Source: Macondimonas sp035325645 (lineage in GTDB: Bacteria; Pseudomonadota; Gammaproteobacteria; UBA5335). From it: a stretch of 57,722 nt of DNA. Under the pieces are notes generated by a model. It worked only from the letters and a program-made list of their open reading frames with translations, was not told where the DNA came from and did not search any database. Where the stretch lies: positions 1 through 57,722 of the forward strand of contig DAOKZK010000012.1 of the NCBI GenBank assembly GCA_035325645.1. Direction: 5' to 3'. Shown here piece after piece: positions 1 through 8,068 of the stretch (position 1 is the first letter of the stretch; the number at the start of each line of letters is the position of its first letter). The position numbers and the translations under genes were made by a program.

Positions 1-52
1 CCCTCCTCCAGCATCAACCCGAGTGCCAAAGGTGGTGGACGCATACACCGGC

Positions 53-81
53 TTGAGTCTGCAAACAAGCTCGCCTAGAAT
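53..81 (+). promoter_or_regulatory. Sigma-70-type promoter for the C39 peptidase gene
   Basis: A -35 box TTGAGT (53-58), a 17-nt spacer and a -10 box TAGAAT (76-81) sit about 100 nt before the ATG at 184. Predicted start of transcription is near 88, giving a leader of about 95 nt. The -10 is one base from consensus and the -35 two bases. It implies the C39/barrel pair can be transcribed separately from whatever lies upstream of the window. Nothing else was recognised in bases 1-52. Confidence 0.45.
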
Positions 82-183
82 GGCTGCGCCTCCATGCGCT
101 GGGCATTGAACGTCGGCTGCATTGACGGCCACCAACCGGGCCTACGCACGACTGGACCCGTCATGAAAAGCAAGGAAAAGCCT

Positions 184-915
184 ATGCCTGCGCGATTGTC
201 CGGCCTCGCCCTGTTGGGCCTCCTCATTTTCTCTTCTTCCGGCCATGCAGCACCGGGTCGAATCGACGTTCCGATTCTGGGACCCAACGGACCCTCACGC
301 GAACACATCGGGGTCGTCTCGTGGAGCGCAGCCAAGAACGAGGGCGTTGTCCGGCAGCAATATGATTTCAGCTGCGGATCGGCCTCGCTGACAACAGTGC
401 TGCAGGAATACATCGGCCTGAACGTCACCGAGACCGATGCCATGAACGGCATGCTGCGCTATGGGGAAACCCAGAAAATCATCGAGCGGCGCGGCTTTTC
501 CTTGCTCGACATGAAGCGTTACGCCGCGCAGATCGGTTATCGCAGCGCCGGTTTCAAGGCCGAATTTTCCGATCTCGAAGCGCTGGAACACCCCGGGATC
601 GTACCCATCAAATACGCCGGATTCGATCATTTCGTGGTGCTGAAATCCATCCATGCCGGCCATGTGCTCATCGCCGATCCGGCTCTGGGAAATTTCACGA
701 TGACCACGTCCCAGTTCAAGAAATTCTGGGACCCGCAGGTGATCTTCATCGTCTACCCCCGAGCCGGCGAGGAGCGCAATGCAGGGTTTGCGCTTTCGGA
801 CAACGACTTGAGCTTTATCGGCGAGGATCGCATCCGGCGCACCGCCCTGCTCGACATTCCGGGCTTCTGGTCCGCGCTGCAACCGACGAATTTCAGATCG
901 ATCGGAATTCGCTAA
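184..915 (+). CDS. C39-family cysteine peptidase, secreted, FapD-like
   Basis: Predicted periplasmic cysteine peptidase of family C39 (243 aa). An N-terminal signal peptide (about residues 1-23, ending GHAA) is followed by one peptidase domain. The catalytic set is visible: Gln59 before Cys64 in QYDFSCGSAS, His149 in FDHFVVL and Asp165 in IADPA. C39 domains normally cut after a double glycine in leader peptides, but here there is no ABC transporter domain. A stand-alone C39 enzyme next to an outer-membrane barrel gene is the arrangement of FapD and FapF in functional-amyloid export. The start at 184 has AAGGA 7 nt upstream; in-frame ATGs at 94 and 163 lack this. The Fap assignment rests on domain type and neighbour, not on close sequence recognition. 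Confidence 0.8.
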   Translation: MPARLSGLALLGLLIFSSSGHAAPGRIDVPILGPNGPSREHIGVVSWSAAKNEGVVRQQYDFSCGSASLTTVLQEYIGLNVTETDAMNGMLRYGETQKIIERRGFSLLDMKRYAAQIGYRSAGFKAEFSDLEALEHPGIVPIKYAGFDHFVVLKSIHAGHVLIADPALGNFTMTTSQFKKFWDPQVIFIVYPRAGEERNAGFALSDNDLSFIGEDRIRRTALLDIPGFWSALQPTNFRSIGIR

Positions 916-982
916 GCACAGCGGATGCCTTGCTTTTGTGCTTTCGGTAGACCCATTTTGTTAGCTCATTAACGGAAATACC

Positions 983-2122
983 ATGACCTCAACCTCGGCA
1001 TCCTCATCGAAATCCACGAAAAAGCCTTTGGGTCAATTCATTCTCGCGTCCTTGACGGCATTGAGCGTCGTCGCGACCACCATGCCTGCCGTATGGGCAC
1101 AGACCGCGCCAGAGGCCTCCCCCGCGGAGCAGGAAAAGGCTCGCGAAGCCCTGAGGCAAAAAGAATCCGATCCCAGCAAGGAGGAGAATCTCGAGCAGAT
1201 TCTCAACAAGACTCAGCAGGACTATTCGCTGGTCAAGAAGGGCTGGTGGGACATCTTTCTCAACGTCGACTACACCTATTTCGGTGATTCCCGCTCTCAG
1301 GATGCACTGATTCTTGAACAAACGCGCGGTGGGCGGAATCAGCCGGCTTTGTTCCAGATCCTCGACTTCAGACCCATCGACGTGGTCCAGGACGCGCAAC
1401 ACACCCTCACGCCCCGGCTGACCGTCGATTACGGCCTCCTGGACAACCTGAGCTTGGGTTTCGCGCTGCCCATCGTCGGAAAGTATGACAACGTCGACGA
1501 CGTGACCGAATTCGATGTCGGTGACGTGTCCATGCGACTGCGCTGGCAGCCGTTTCGCGGGTTGCCGGGTGACGCCCGGTGGACGCTGCTTGGCGAGGTC
1601 ACGGCGCCGACCGGTTCCAGCCCCTTCGAAACCAAGCTGGGCAAAGAACTCGCCACCGGTGATGGTTATTACTCAGCGAGCCTGGGCGTAAACGTCTCCA
1701 AAGTAATCGACCCGGTGGTGGCCTTTGGTTCGTTCAGCCTGATCCAAGGCTTCAAGGAAGATGGGCTCGATCAGGTGCGCCAGACCGTCGATGGTCAACC
1801 GCTGATCCTGACGGAAGTCGAACCCGGTCTTCAAGCCCAGCTCGGCCTCGGGGTGGCGTTTGCTTTGTCGTACGATGTGTCCATGACGTTCCAGTACCAG
1901 CTCGGTTATGCCCAGGAAACCGATCTGAAGTTCGCCAACGGACTGACTGCTTCCAGTCTTGACCAGACGATTGGCGTATTCAACCTCACGACGGGTTTTC
2001 GACTGAGTCCGGACCGGGTCTTGAACGTGTCGGTCGGATTTGGCAATACGGACGCCTCCCCGGATGTGTTCCTCGGTGTCAGCCTGCCGTTTACGGTGGA
2101 GAAGCTGTCTGATCTGATCTGA
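983..2122 (+). CDS. Outer-membrane beta-barrel protein, FapF-like transporter
   Basis: Predicted outer-membrane channel (379 aa). A long signal peptide (residues 1-39, cleavage after VWA) is followed by a charged helical stretch (about 45-82, likely coiled coil) and then about 290 residues of alternating polar/hydrophobic strands typical of a 12-strand barrel. FapF, the amyloid-export pore, has the same order: a coiled coil plug before the barrel. The barrel also resembles general phenol/meta-pathway transporters, so the function could be different. It lies 67 nt downstream of the C39 peptidase in the same direction and probably shares its transcript. The protein does not end in Phe, the usual barrel-assembly signal, but in DLI. 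No fibre subunit gene (FapB/FapC type) is visible in the window. Confidence 0.7.
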   Translation: MTSTSASSSKSTKKPLGQFILASLTALSVVATTMPAVWAQTAPEASPAEQEKAREALRQKESDPSKEENLEQILNKTQQDYSLVKKGWWDIFLNVDYTYFGDSRSQDALILEQTRGGRNQPALFQILDFRPIDVVQDAQHTLTPRLTVDYGLLDNLSLGFALPIVGKYDNVDDVTEFDVGDVSMRLRWQPFRGLPGDARWTLLGEVTAPTGSSPFETKLGKELATGDGYYSASLGVNVSKVIDPVVAFGSFSLIQGFKEDGLDQVRQTVDGQPLILTEVEPGLQAQLGLGVAFALSYDVSMTFQYQLGYAQETDLKFANGLTASSLDQTIGVFNLTTGFRLSPDRVLNVSVGFGNTDASPDVFLGVSLPFTVEKLSDLI

Positions 2123-2149
2123 TCCGACGGATCGGCGCGATCATGATGC

Positions 2150-2180
2150 AGAGCGGGCTCGCCTTGGGCGGGCCCGCTCT
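2150..2180. terminator. Bidirectional intrinsic terminator
   Basis: A 14-bp inverted repeat (2150-2163 with 2167-2180, one G-T wobble, 3-nt loop) lies in the 61-bp gap between two convergent genes. It is followed by a short T-rich stretch on the plus strand. It can stop transcription of the barrel gene and of the pil ATPase genes. Confidence 0.7.
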
Positions 2181-2183
2181 TTC

Positions 2184-3242
2184 TCATGAGGAAAAATGAA
2201 TCTTGGCCTCGAGGTTGGGCTGAGAGTCCGCGTGTGCCAACGCCTCGTCCTTGTCGATCACATCACTCCGGTAGAGACGGTAGAGCACGGAGTCCATGTC
2301 CTCCATGCCGCGGACCTTGCTATCCTCCATCGCCGGTTTGATCTTGTCGAACTGCCCCTTGGCGATCAGTTCTGCAATGTATGGGGTGTTGATCATGATT
2401 TCCACCGCGGGCACGCGGCGGTCGTCGCGCCCCATTACCAGCCGCTGCGAAACGATCGCCTTCAAGTAGAGGGACAGATCCAGGAACAATTGCGCATGCT
2501 GAGCCGGCGGATAGAGATTGGCGATGCGGTCGAGCGTCTGAGGTGCATTGTTGGCGTGCATTGTGGCCAGCACAAGATGTCCCGTTCCAGCGAGTTCCAT
2601 GGTCGCTGCCAGCGTGTCGCCGTCGCGAATCTCCCCCACCATGATGACGTCGGGTGCCGCGCGCAGCGCACTTTTCAACGCCGCCGCATAGGAGACCGCA
2701 TCGACGCCGAGTTCGCGCTGATTCACCACGGACTTCCGGCTCTCGAGATAGAACTCGACCGGATCCTCGATGGTCAGGATATGCCCGGAGACGTGTTCGT
2801 TGCGATGTTGCAGCATCGCCGCCATCGTCGTGGACTTTCCACAGCCGGTCGATCCGACGACCAGCACCAAGCCCTGTCGATGAAGCGCCAGATCCTGCAG
2901 GATCAGCGGCAGACCGAGGTCGCGAATCCGCGGCAGCGCAGGCTGTACATAGCGCACCACCAGAGCAACATTTCCGCGCTGGCGAAAGGCCGTCAGACGA
3001 AACCGGCCGACGTCCGGCATGATATAGGAATAGTCGACCTGCAACTGGGCCTGGAAGAGACTCCGTTCGCGGTCGTCAAAGGTTTCATCGACCGCCTGAG
3101 TCACCTGTTCAACCGACAACGGCATCTTGCCGACTGCGCGGTTGCGCCCTTCGAGGCGCAGCTGCGGCAATGAGCCGGGGCTCAGATAAAGATCCGAAGC
3201 CCGCTGGGCGACCATCATTTCCAGAAAGGGCTTGAGCAGCAT
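2184..3242 (-). CDS. Third PilT/PilU-family ATPase, PilU-like
   Basis: Predicted hexameric secretion ATPase of the twitching-motility family (352 aa), the third such gene in a row. An N-terminal PAS-like region (1-100) is followed by a RecA-like core with Walker A GSTGCGKST, an Asp box TIEDPVEF, Walker B VIMVGEIRD and a His box ATMHANN. The C-terminal region lacks the AIRNLIRE motif of true PilT and has YIAELIAKGQFDKIKPAME, which aligns with the PilU segment VADLIFKGAVHQIKEVM. That makes it a probable PilU duplicate. The gene is 24 nt behind pilU and likely cotranscribed. Known retraction loci usually carry only pilT and pilU here. Its role, such as an accessory retraction motor for other pilin loads, is inferred. 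Confidence 0.85.
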   Translation of the reverse strand: MLLKPFLEMMVAQRASDLYLSPGSLPQLRLEGRNRAVGKMPLSVEQVTQAVDETFDDRERSLFQAQLQVDYSYIMPDVGRFRLTAFRQRGNVALVVRYVQPALPRIRDLGLPLILQDLALHRQGLVLVVGSTGCGKSTTMAAMLQHRNEHVSGHILTIEDPVEFYLESRKSVVNQRELGVDAVSYAAALKSALRAAPDVIMVGEIRDGDTLAATMELAGTGHLVLATMHANNAPQTLDRIANLYPPAQHAQLFLDLSLYLKAIVSQRLVMGRDDRRVPAVEIMINTPYIAELIAKGQFDKIKPAMEDSKVRGMEDMDSVLYRLYRSDVIDKDEALAHADSQPNLEAKIHFSS

Positions 3243-3266
3243 GGCAATGTTTTCCCGCCAGATCGT

Positions 3267-4403
3267 CTACGTCGAGGGTTCCATGATCGAAAGGCGCTCG
3301 TCGTCCCGACGGGTGGCCTTGGCGCTTTCGAGTTTGATCCTGAGGCGCAGTTCGTTTTTTGAATCCGCGTTGCGCAATGCCTCCTCGTAACTGATCTGGT
3401 CCTGCTCATACAGTTCATAGAGATACTGATCGAAGGTGCACATGCCTTGGGCCGTCGACTTGGCCATCACTTCCTTGATTTGATGAACGGCGCCCTTGAA
3501 GATCAGATCAGCCACCAACGGCGTACCGAGCATGATTTCGAAGGCTGCGACGCGCCCTGAACCACTTACGTGCGGAATCAGTCGCTGGGAAATGATGGCT
3601 CGGAGATTGAGTGAAAGGTCCATCAAGACCTGTTCACGTTTCTCCAACGGAAAAAGGTTGATGATGCGATCGAGCGCCTGATTGGCGCTGTTGGCGTGCA
3701 GGGTGCATAGACAGAGATGGCCTGTTTCGGCGAATTGCACCGCGTACTCCATGGTTTCCCGGTCACGTACTTCGCCGATCAGAATGACGTCCGGCGCCTG
3801 CCGCAAGGTGTTCTTGAGCGCAATCCCCCAGCTTTGCGTATCCACGCCAACCTCGCGCTGTGTGACGATGCTGTTCATGTGCGGATGTACGAACTCGACC
3901 GGATCCTCGATGGTGATGATGTGACCCTGGGCGTGCGCATTGCGATAACCTACCAGCGCTGCAAGGGTCGTGGACTTGCCGGATCCCGTCGCCCCCACCA
4001 TGATCGCCAGTCCCCGCTTCGACATCACGACTTCTTTCAGCACCTCCGGCAATCCCATCGAATCGAAATCGGGGATTTCGGTCTTGATCGTGCGTAGCAC
4101 GAGCGCCACTCTCCCCTGCTGGACGAATGCACTGACACGGAATCGCCCGATTCCTCGCGGGGCAATGGCGAAATTGCATTCGTTGGTGGACTCGAATTCG
4201 CGGGCTTGGCGGTCGTTCATGATCGCCCGCGCGATGGTGGCCGTGTGCTCGGCCATGAAGGGCTTTTCGGCCACCGGATTCATTGCGCCGTCGATCTTGA
4301 TGGCAGGCGGAAATCCGGCTGTGATGAACAGATCCGAACCACCACGGCGAACCAACACGCGCAGCAAGTCATGCATGATGCGCACAGCCTGATCACGGTC
4401 CAT
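3267..4403 (-). CDS. pilU: Type IV pilus retraction accessory ATPase PilU
   Basis: PilU (378 aa) works with PilT at the inner-membrane base of type IV pili to depolymerise pilin and support twitching under load. Walker A GATGSGKST, Asp box TIEDPVEF, Walker B LIGEVRD and His box TLHANSANQ are intact, so ATPase activity is expected. The C terminus has the PilU-type extension after the AAA core, ending in charged residues. The ATG at 4403 has GGAGGG 7 nt upstream. It lies 12 nt after pilT in the same orientation, the conserved pilT-pilU order. Confidence 0.93.
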   Translation of the reverse strand: MDRDQAVRIMHDLLRVLVRRGGSDLFITAGFPPAIKIDGAMNPVAEKPFMAEHTATIARAIMNDRQAREFESTNECNFAIAPRGIGRFRVSAFVQQGRVALVLRTIKTEIPDFDSMGLPEVLKEVVMSKRGLAIMVGATGSGKSTTLAALVGYRNAHAQGHIITIEDPVEFVHPHMNSIVTQREVGVDTQSWGIALKNTLRQAPDVILIGEVRDRETMEYAVQFAETGHLCLCTLHANSANQALDRIINLFPLEKREQVLMDLSLNLRAIISQRLIPHVSGSGRVAAFEIMLGTPLVADLIFKGAVHQIKEVMAKSTAQGMCTFDQYLYELYEQDQISYEEALRNADSKNELRLRIKLESAKATRRDDERLSIMEPST

Positions 4404-4415
4404 TGCCGTCCCTCC

Positions 4416-5450
4416 TCAGAAATTCTCTTTGTGCGCCGCCTTGGCCCGAGCGGTTTCCTTGGTGATCATGTTTTTTCGCACGAGATCCTGAAGGCATTGA
4501 TCCAGTGTCTGCATGCCGAATTGCTGGCCGGTCTGGATCGACGAATACATCTGGGCGATCTTGTTTTCCCGAATCAGGTTGCGGATGGCCGGCGTTCCAA
4601 TCATGATTTCGTGCGCCGCAATACGGCCGCCGGCCTTTTTCTTCAGCAACGTCTGCGAAATGACCGCCTGCAAAGACTCCGAGAGCATGGCGCGTACCAT
4701 GTCCTTTTCGGCGGCCGGAAAAACATCGACGATACGGTCGATGGTCTTGGCCGCCGAACTGGTGTGGAGGGTTCCAAACACCATGTGCCCCGTCTCGGCG
4801 GCGGTGAGTGCCAGGCGAATGGTTTCGAGATCCCGCATTTCCCCCACCAGAATCACGTCCGGATCCTCACGCAACGCGGACCGCAAGGCCTCGGCAAAAC
4901 CATGGGTGTCCCGTTTGAGTTCGCGCTGATTGACGAGGCAACGCTTGCTCGCATGCACGAACTCAATGGGATCCTCGATCGTGAGAATGTGCCCGGCTTC
5001 GTTGTCGTTGACATAATCGATCATCGCAGCCAACGTGGTTGATTTTCCGGATCCGGTCGGGCCGGTGACCAGCACGATGCCGCGAGGCTTCAGCGCCAGA
5101 TCCTTGAAGATGCCCGGGCAGGCGAGCTGCTCCAGGGTCAGGATCTTTTCCGGAATGGTGCGGAACACCGCGGCCGGCCCGCGGTTCTGGTTGAAAGCGT
5201 TGACGCGGAAGCGGGCGAGGCCGGCAATGGCGAAGGAAAAGTCGGTCTCGAAATGTTCCTCGTACTCCTTGCGCTGGCGGTCGTTCATAATGTCGTAGAT
5301 GAGGTCGTGGGTCTGCTTGGACTCCATGGGCGGCAGGTTGATCCGACGAATGTCGCCGTCGACGCGAATCATGGGCGGCAGACCTGCCGAAAGATGCAGG
5401 TCCGATGCGCCGTTTTTAACCGAGAATGACAGCAACTGCGCGATATCCAT
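4416..5450 (-). CDS. pilT: Type IV pilus retraction ATPase PilT
   Basis: PilT (344 aa) is the main motor for pilus retraction and twitching motility, a cytoplasmic hexamer docking on PilC. Walker A GPTGSGKST (130-138), Asp box TIEDPIEF, Walker B VILVGEMRD (199-207), His box GTLHTSSA and the PilT-specific AIRNLIRE motif are all present. The ATG at 5450 is preceded by GGAG with a 6-nt spacer and starts MDIAQLLSFS, as in other PilTs; a frame extending to 5495 has no such support. The divergent yggS begins only 18 bp away, so promoters of the two genes must overlap or lie inside the coding ends. Confidence 0.95.
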   Translation of the reverse strand: MDIAQLLSFSVKNGASDLHLSAGLPPMIRVDGDIRRINLPPMESKQTHDLIYDIMNDRQRKEYEEHFETDFSFAIAGLARFRVNAFNQNRGPAAVFRTIPEKILTLEQLACPGIFKDLALKPRGIVLVTGPTGSGKSTTLAAMIDYVNDNEAGHILTIEDPIEFVHASKRCLVNQRELKRDTHGFAEALRSALREDPDVILVGEMRDLETIRLALTAAETGHMVFGTLHTSSAAKTIDRIVDVFPAAEKDMVRAMLSESLQAVISQTLLKKKAGGRIAAHEIMIGTPAIRNLIRENKIAQMYSSIQTGQQFGMQTLDQCLQDLVRKNMITKETARAKAAHKENF

Positions 5451-5468
5451 CGCCTGCTCCACACGACT

Positions 5469-6203
5469 ATGACTGACCTTGGATCTAGCGGCCAAACAGA
5501 CCGCAGGCTTGAGTGCTCGACCCAGGAGCGCGCCTATCGTGCGGTCATGGCTCGCATCGATCGTGCTGCAAAACAGGCTGGACGGTCGGGTGCCGACGTA
5601 CGGCTCCTGGCGGTCTCAAAGGGCCAGCACGCCGCTGCCATCGAAGAACTGTGCCGACTGGGACAGCGTGACTTCGGCGAGAGCTATCTACAGGAAGCCT
5701 TGCCCAAGATCGCCCGCTTCGGCGACAAGGGATTGGTCTGGCATTTCATCGGCCCCATGCAGACCAGCAAATGCCGCGACGTTGCTGCACACTTCGATTG
5801 GATCCACAGCCTGGACCGCGCGGCTCATGCTGATCGACTGGACCGCCGACGCCCTGCTCACCTGCCGCCGCTGCAGGTATGCCTGCAAGTCAAGCTGAGC
5901 CTGGAACCGCGAAAATCGGGTGTGGACCCGGATCAACTCTTGACCTTGGCCCGACACGTCGATCGGCTTCCACGGCTGCGCCTGCGTGGCCTCATGGCCA
6001 TCCCGGAGGCATCACAGGATCCCACCGTGCAACGCGCGGCGTACGCGCGACTCATGGCGCTCTTTTGCGCGCTTCGGGCTGCCGGCCACGACCTGGACAC
6101 ACTTTCGATGGGCATGTCCGACGATCTGGAGGCCGCGATCCTGGAGGGCAGCACGCTGATCCGTGTGGGCCGGGCGCTGTTCGGTGCCCGCAAGATCGGC
6201 TGA
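5469..6203 (+). CDS. yggS: YggS-family pyridoxal-phosphate homeostasis protein
   Basis: Cytoplasmic PLP-binding TIM-barrel protein of the YggS/PLPBP family (244 aa), involved in vitamin B6 and amino-acid/2-oxoacid balance without a known catalytic reaction. The PLP lysine is Lys51 in LLAVSKG. Family signatures FGESYLQEA, WHFIGPMQTSK, KSGV and LSMGMSDDLEAAI are present. The N terminus aligns with relatives from about residue 20, so the first 15-20 residues are extra. No alternative in-frame start with a good ribosome binding site lies between 5469 and the ATG at 5547, which would remove part of the first helix. It heads the yggS-proC-yggT-yggU run, conserved beside pilT in Pseudomonas. Confidence 0.92.
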   Translation: MTDLGSSGQTDRRLECSTQERAYRAVMARIDRAAKQAGRSGADVRLLAVSKGQHAAAIEELCRLGQRDFGESYLQEALPKIARFGDKGLVWHFIGPMQTSKCRDVAAHFDWIHSLDRAAHADRLDRRRPAHLPPLQVCLQVKLSLEPRKSGVDPDQLLTLARHVDRLPRLRLRGLMAIPEASQDPTVQRAAYARLMALFCALRAAGHDLDTLSMGMSDDLEAAILEGSTLIRVGRALFGARKIG

Positions 6204-6284
6204 ATGTCGATGCAAACGACTTGCGCCCTCGGTTGCTGATGCCGATCATAGGCGCACACTGACATGCGGAGCGCGACGGTCGAC

Positions 6285-7112
6285 ATGGCCCCCTTCATCG
6301 GATTCATCGGCGCGGGCAACATGGCTTCGAGCCTGCTCACCGGACTCGTGCACCAGGGCATCCCGGGCGCACAACTGGGCGCAGCCGATCCCGACCCCGA
6401 CAAACGGGCGTCAGTCGGCCACATCGAGGGCCTGCTGGCGACGCCCGACAACGCGACCATCGCGCGACGAGCGGATGTCCTGGTGCTTGCGGTCAAGCCG
6501 CAGACTCTCGAAACGGTATGCCGCGGTCTGACCGATGCCCTGACCGGCCGCGAACCGGTCGTCATCTCCATCGCGGCCGGCATTACCACGACCACGCTGA
6601 CACGCTGGCTCGGCCGCGAACTGCCGCTGGTGCGCGCGATGCCCAACACGCCTGCGATGCTGGGCCTGGGCGCGACCGGCCTGTTTGCCACAGCGAAGGT
6701 GGCGCCCTCCCAGCGCGGCATCGCGGACCAACTGTTCCGCGGCGTGGGACAGGTCCATTGGCTCGAAGCGGAAGCGGATCTGGATCTCGTGACCGCACTC
6801 TCGGGTAGTGGGCCGGCCTATTTTTTCCTGTTCATGGAGGCATTGGTCGATGGCGCGCGGGAGCTGGGCATGCCCGCCGATCTCGCCCGGGCCTTGACGC
6901 TCCAGACAGCCGTGGGGGCGGCGCATATGGCTCAGGACAGCGGACAGGATTTGGCCGAGCTCCGCCGTCAGGTCACATCACCGGGCGGCACAACCGAACA
7001 AGGACTGACGGTGATGGAACGCGAGGGCGTGCGTCGTATGGCGCGCGAGGCCCTCATGGCGGCACAGGCACGCGCCATGAGCCTGGCCCATGAATTGGGA
7101 GATCCCTTCTGA
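6285..7112 (+). CDS. proC: Pyrroline-5-carboxylate reductase
   Basis: ProC (275 aa) reduces 1-pyrroline-5-carboxylate to L-proline with NAD(P)H, the last step of proline synthesis. The N-terminal Rossmann motif FIGAGNMA is followed by the VLAVKPQ and MPNTPAMLG segments and the C-terminal signature region with the ALSGSGPAYFF motif and the TSPGGTTEQGL loop. The ATG at 6285 (MAPFIGFIG) matches the family start; the in-frame ATG at 6264 would add seven residues, and neither has a strong ribosome binding site. It ends in TGATG shared with yggT, so translation is probably coupled. Confidence 0.95.
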   Translation: MAPFIGFIGAGNMASSLLTGLVHQGIPGAQLGAADPDPDKRASVGHIEGLLATPDNATIARRADVLVLAVKPQTLETVCRGLTDALTGREPVVISIAAGITTTTLTRWLGRELPLVRAMPNTPAMLGLGATGLFATAKVAPSQRGIADQLFRGVGQVHWLEAEADLDLVTALSGSGPAYFFLFMEALVDGARELGMPADLARALTLQTAVGAAHMAQDSGQDLAELRRQVTSPGGTTEQGLTVMEREGVRRMAREALMAAQARAMSLAHELGDPF

Positions 7113-7672
7113 TGCCCGCTGCTTACTGGCAGGACCCCGTCCTGTTCCTGCTGTTGAGTCTGTTCAAACTCGCAGCGGTCCTGTTCTGGGTCCGCCTGAT
7201 GGTCGTCCTCACGGCCCGGGATCGGTTTGATCCCTTGCTGCGCACCATCGTTCGCATGACCGAACCCGTTCTTGCGCCCCTGCGCCGCGTGGTGCCCAAC
7301 TATCGGGGCCACGATCTCGGCGCCCTTCTGGTCCTGATCGCCCTGCAAATCGGCCTTTACCTGGCTTTCGCGACACTAACGGGGGCCCAACTGCCGATTG
7401 CCCTGCTCCCGCGATACGCCGCGGCCGACCTGACCGTGTTCGTACTGAACCTCTACTCGATCGCCATCCTGGTCCAGGTTCTGCTGAGTTGGCTTGGCTC
7501 CGCGCCCTACCCCCCGGCCGCGCTGTTGCTGTTCCGGCTCACCGGGCCTCTCCTGGACCGTGCCCGCCGCCTGCTACCCGATACCGGCGCCATCGATTTT
7601 TCGCCCATCCTGGTGCTGTTCGTGATCCAGTTCCTGAAGCGCTTCATTGCGCCGCTGGGAACCGGCTTGTGA
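7112..7672 (+). CDS. yggT: YggT family membrane protein
   Basis: Integral inner-membrane protein (186 aa) with two tandem YGGT repeats: hydrophobic segments at about 8-32, 66-90, 105-130 and 160-182, each pair around a VLAPLRRVVP / LLDRARRLLP type motif. The biochemical role is not established; the family is linked to osmotic or cell-envelope functions and nearly always sits with proC and yggS. Its ATG overlaps the proC stop by one base, and its stop overlaps the next start in GTGA. Confidence 0.9.
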   Translation: MPAAYWQDPVLFLLLSLFKLAAVLFWVRLMVVLTARDRFDPLLRTIVRMTEPVLAPLRRVVPNYRGHDLGALLVLIALQIGLYLAFATLTGAQLPIALLPRYAAADLTVFVLNLYSIAILVQVLLSWLGSAPYPPAALLLFRLTGPLLDRARRLLPDTGAIDFSPILVLFVIQFLKRFIAPLGTGL

Positions 7673-7986
7673 CGACGGATTGTGTAGCCCCGTTCTGGCA
7701 TCGGGAGGGGGCCGATATCATCCTCGCGGTGCATGTCCAGCCCGGCGCGCGTCGCAATGCAGCCATCGGGGTCCACGGAGGGCGCATCAAGATCGCCGTG
7801 TCGGCGCCCGCTCGAGACGGAAGTGCGAACGCACGATTACTGGCCTGGCTGGCACAACAATGCGCCGTACCCGTCAGCCGACTCGAACTCATCCAAGGCG
7901 CCGGCTCTCGCACCAAGCGCATCCGTATGCGCCAAGCGCCTGCACACGTGGATCGGCTGTTTGCGCTATGGGATGTGCCGACCTGA
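7669..7986 (+). CDS. yggU: DUF167 (YggU) family protein
   Basis: Small cytoplasmic protein of the DUF167/YggU family (105 aa), function unknown. The family pattern VHVQPGARRN, then IKIAVSAPARDGSANA, then GAGSRTKRIRM is complete. The start is GTG at 7669, overlapping the yggT stop in GTGA, which gives the expected family length; the longer reading frame upstream runs inside yggT and is not credible. It completes the yggS-proC-yggT-yggU operon. Confidence 0.88.
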   Translation: MTTDCVAPFWHREGADIILAVHVQPGARRNAAIGVHGGRIKIAVSAPARDGSANARLLAWLAQQCAVPVSRLELIQGAGSRTKRIRMRQAPAHVDRLFALWDVPT

Positions 7987-8068
7987 ATCCTGCGTGATCT
8001 TGCACGCCCCCCCTCACCCCACTAAACTCGGTCGGTCATGCCCACCCTACACCCCGCACCGCCGAGCA

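Noticed and set aside
7733..8068. Longer N terminus for MetX
   Set aside because: The extra 112 codons overlap yggU and have no MetX similarity; the ATG at 8069 gives the normal protein.
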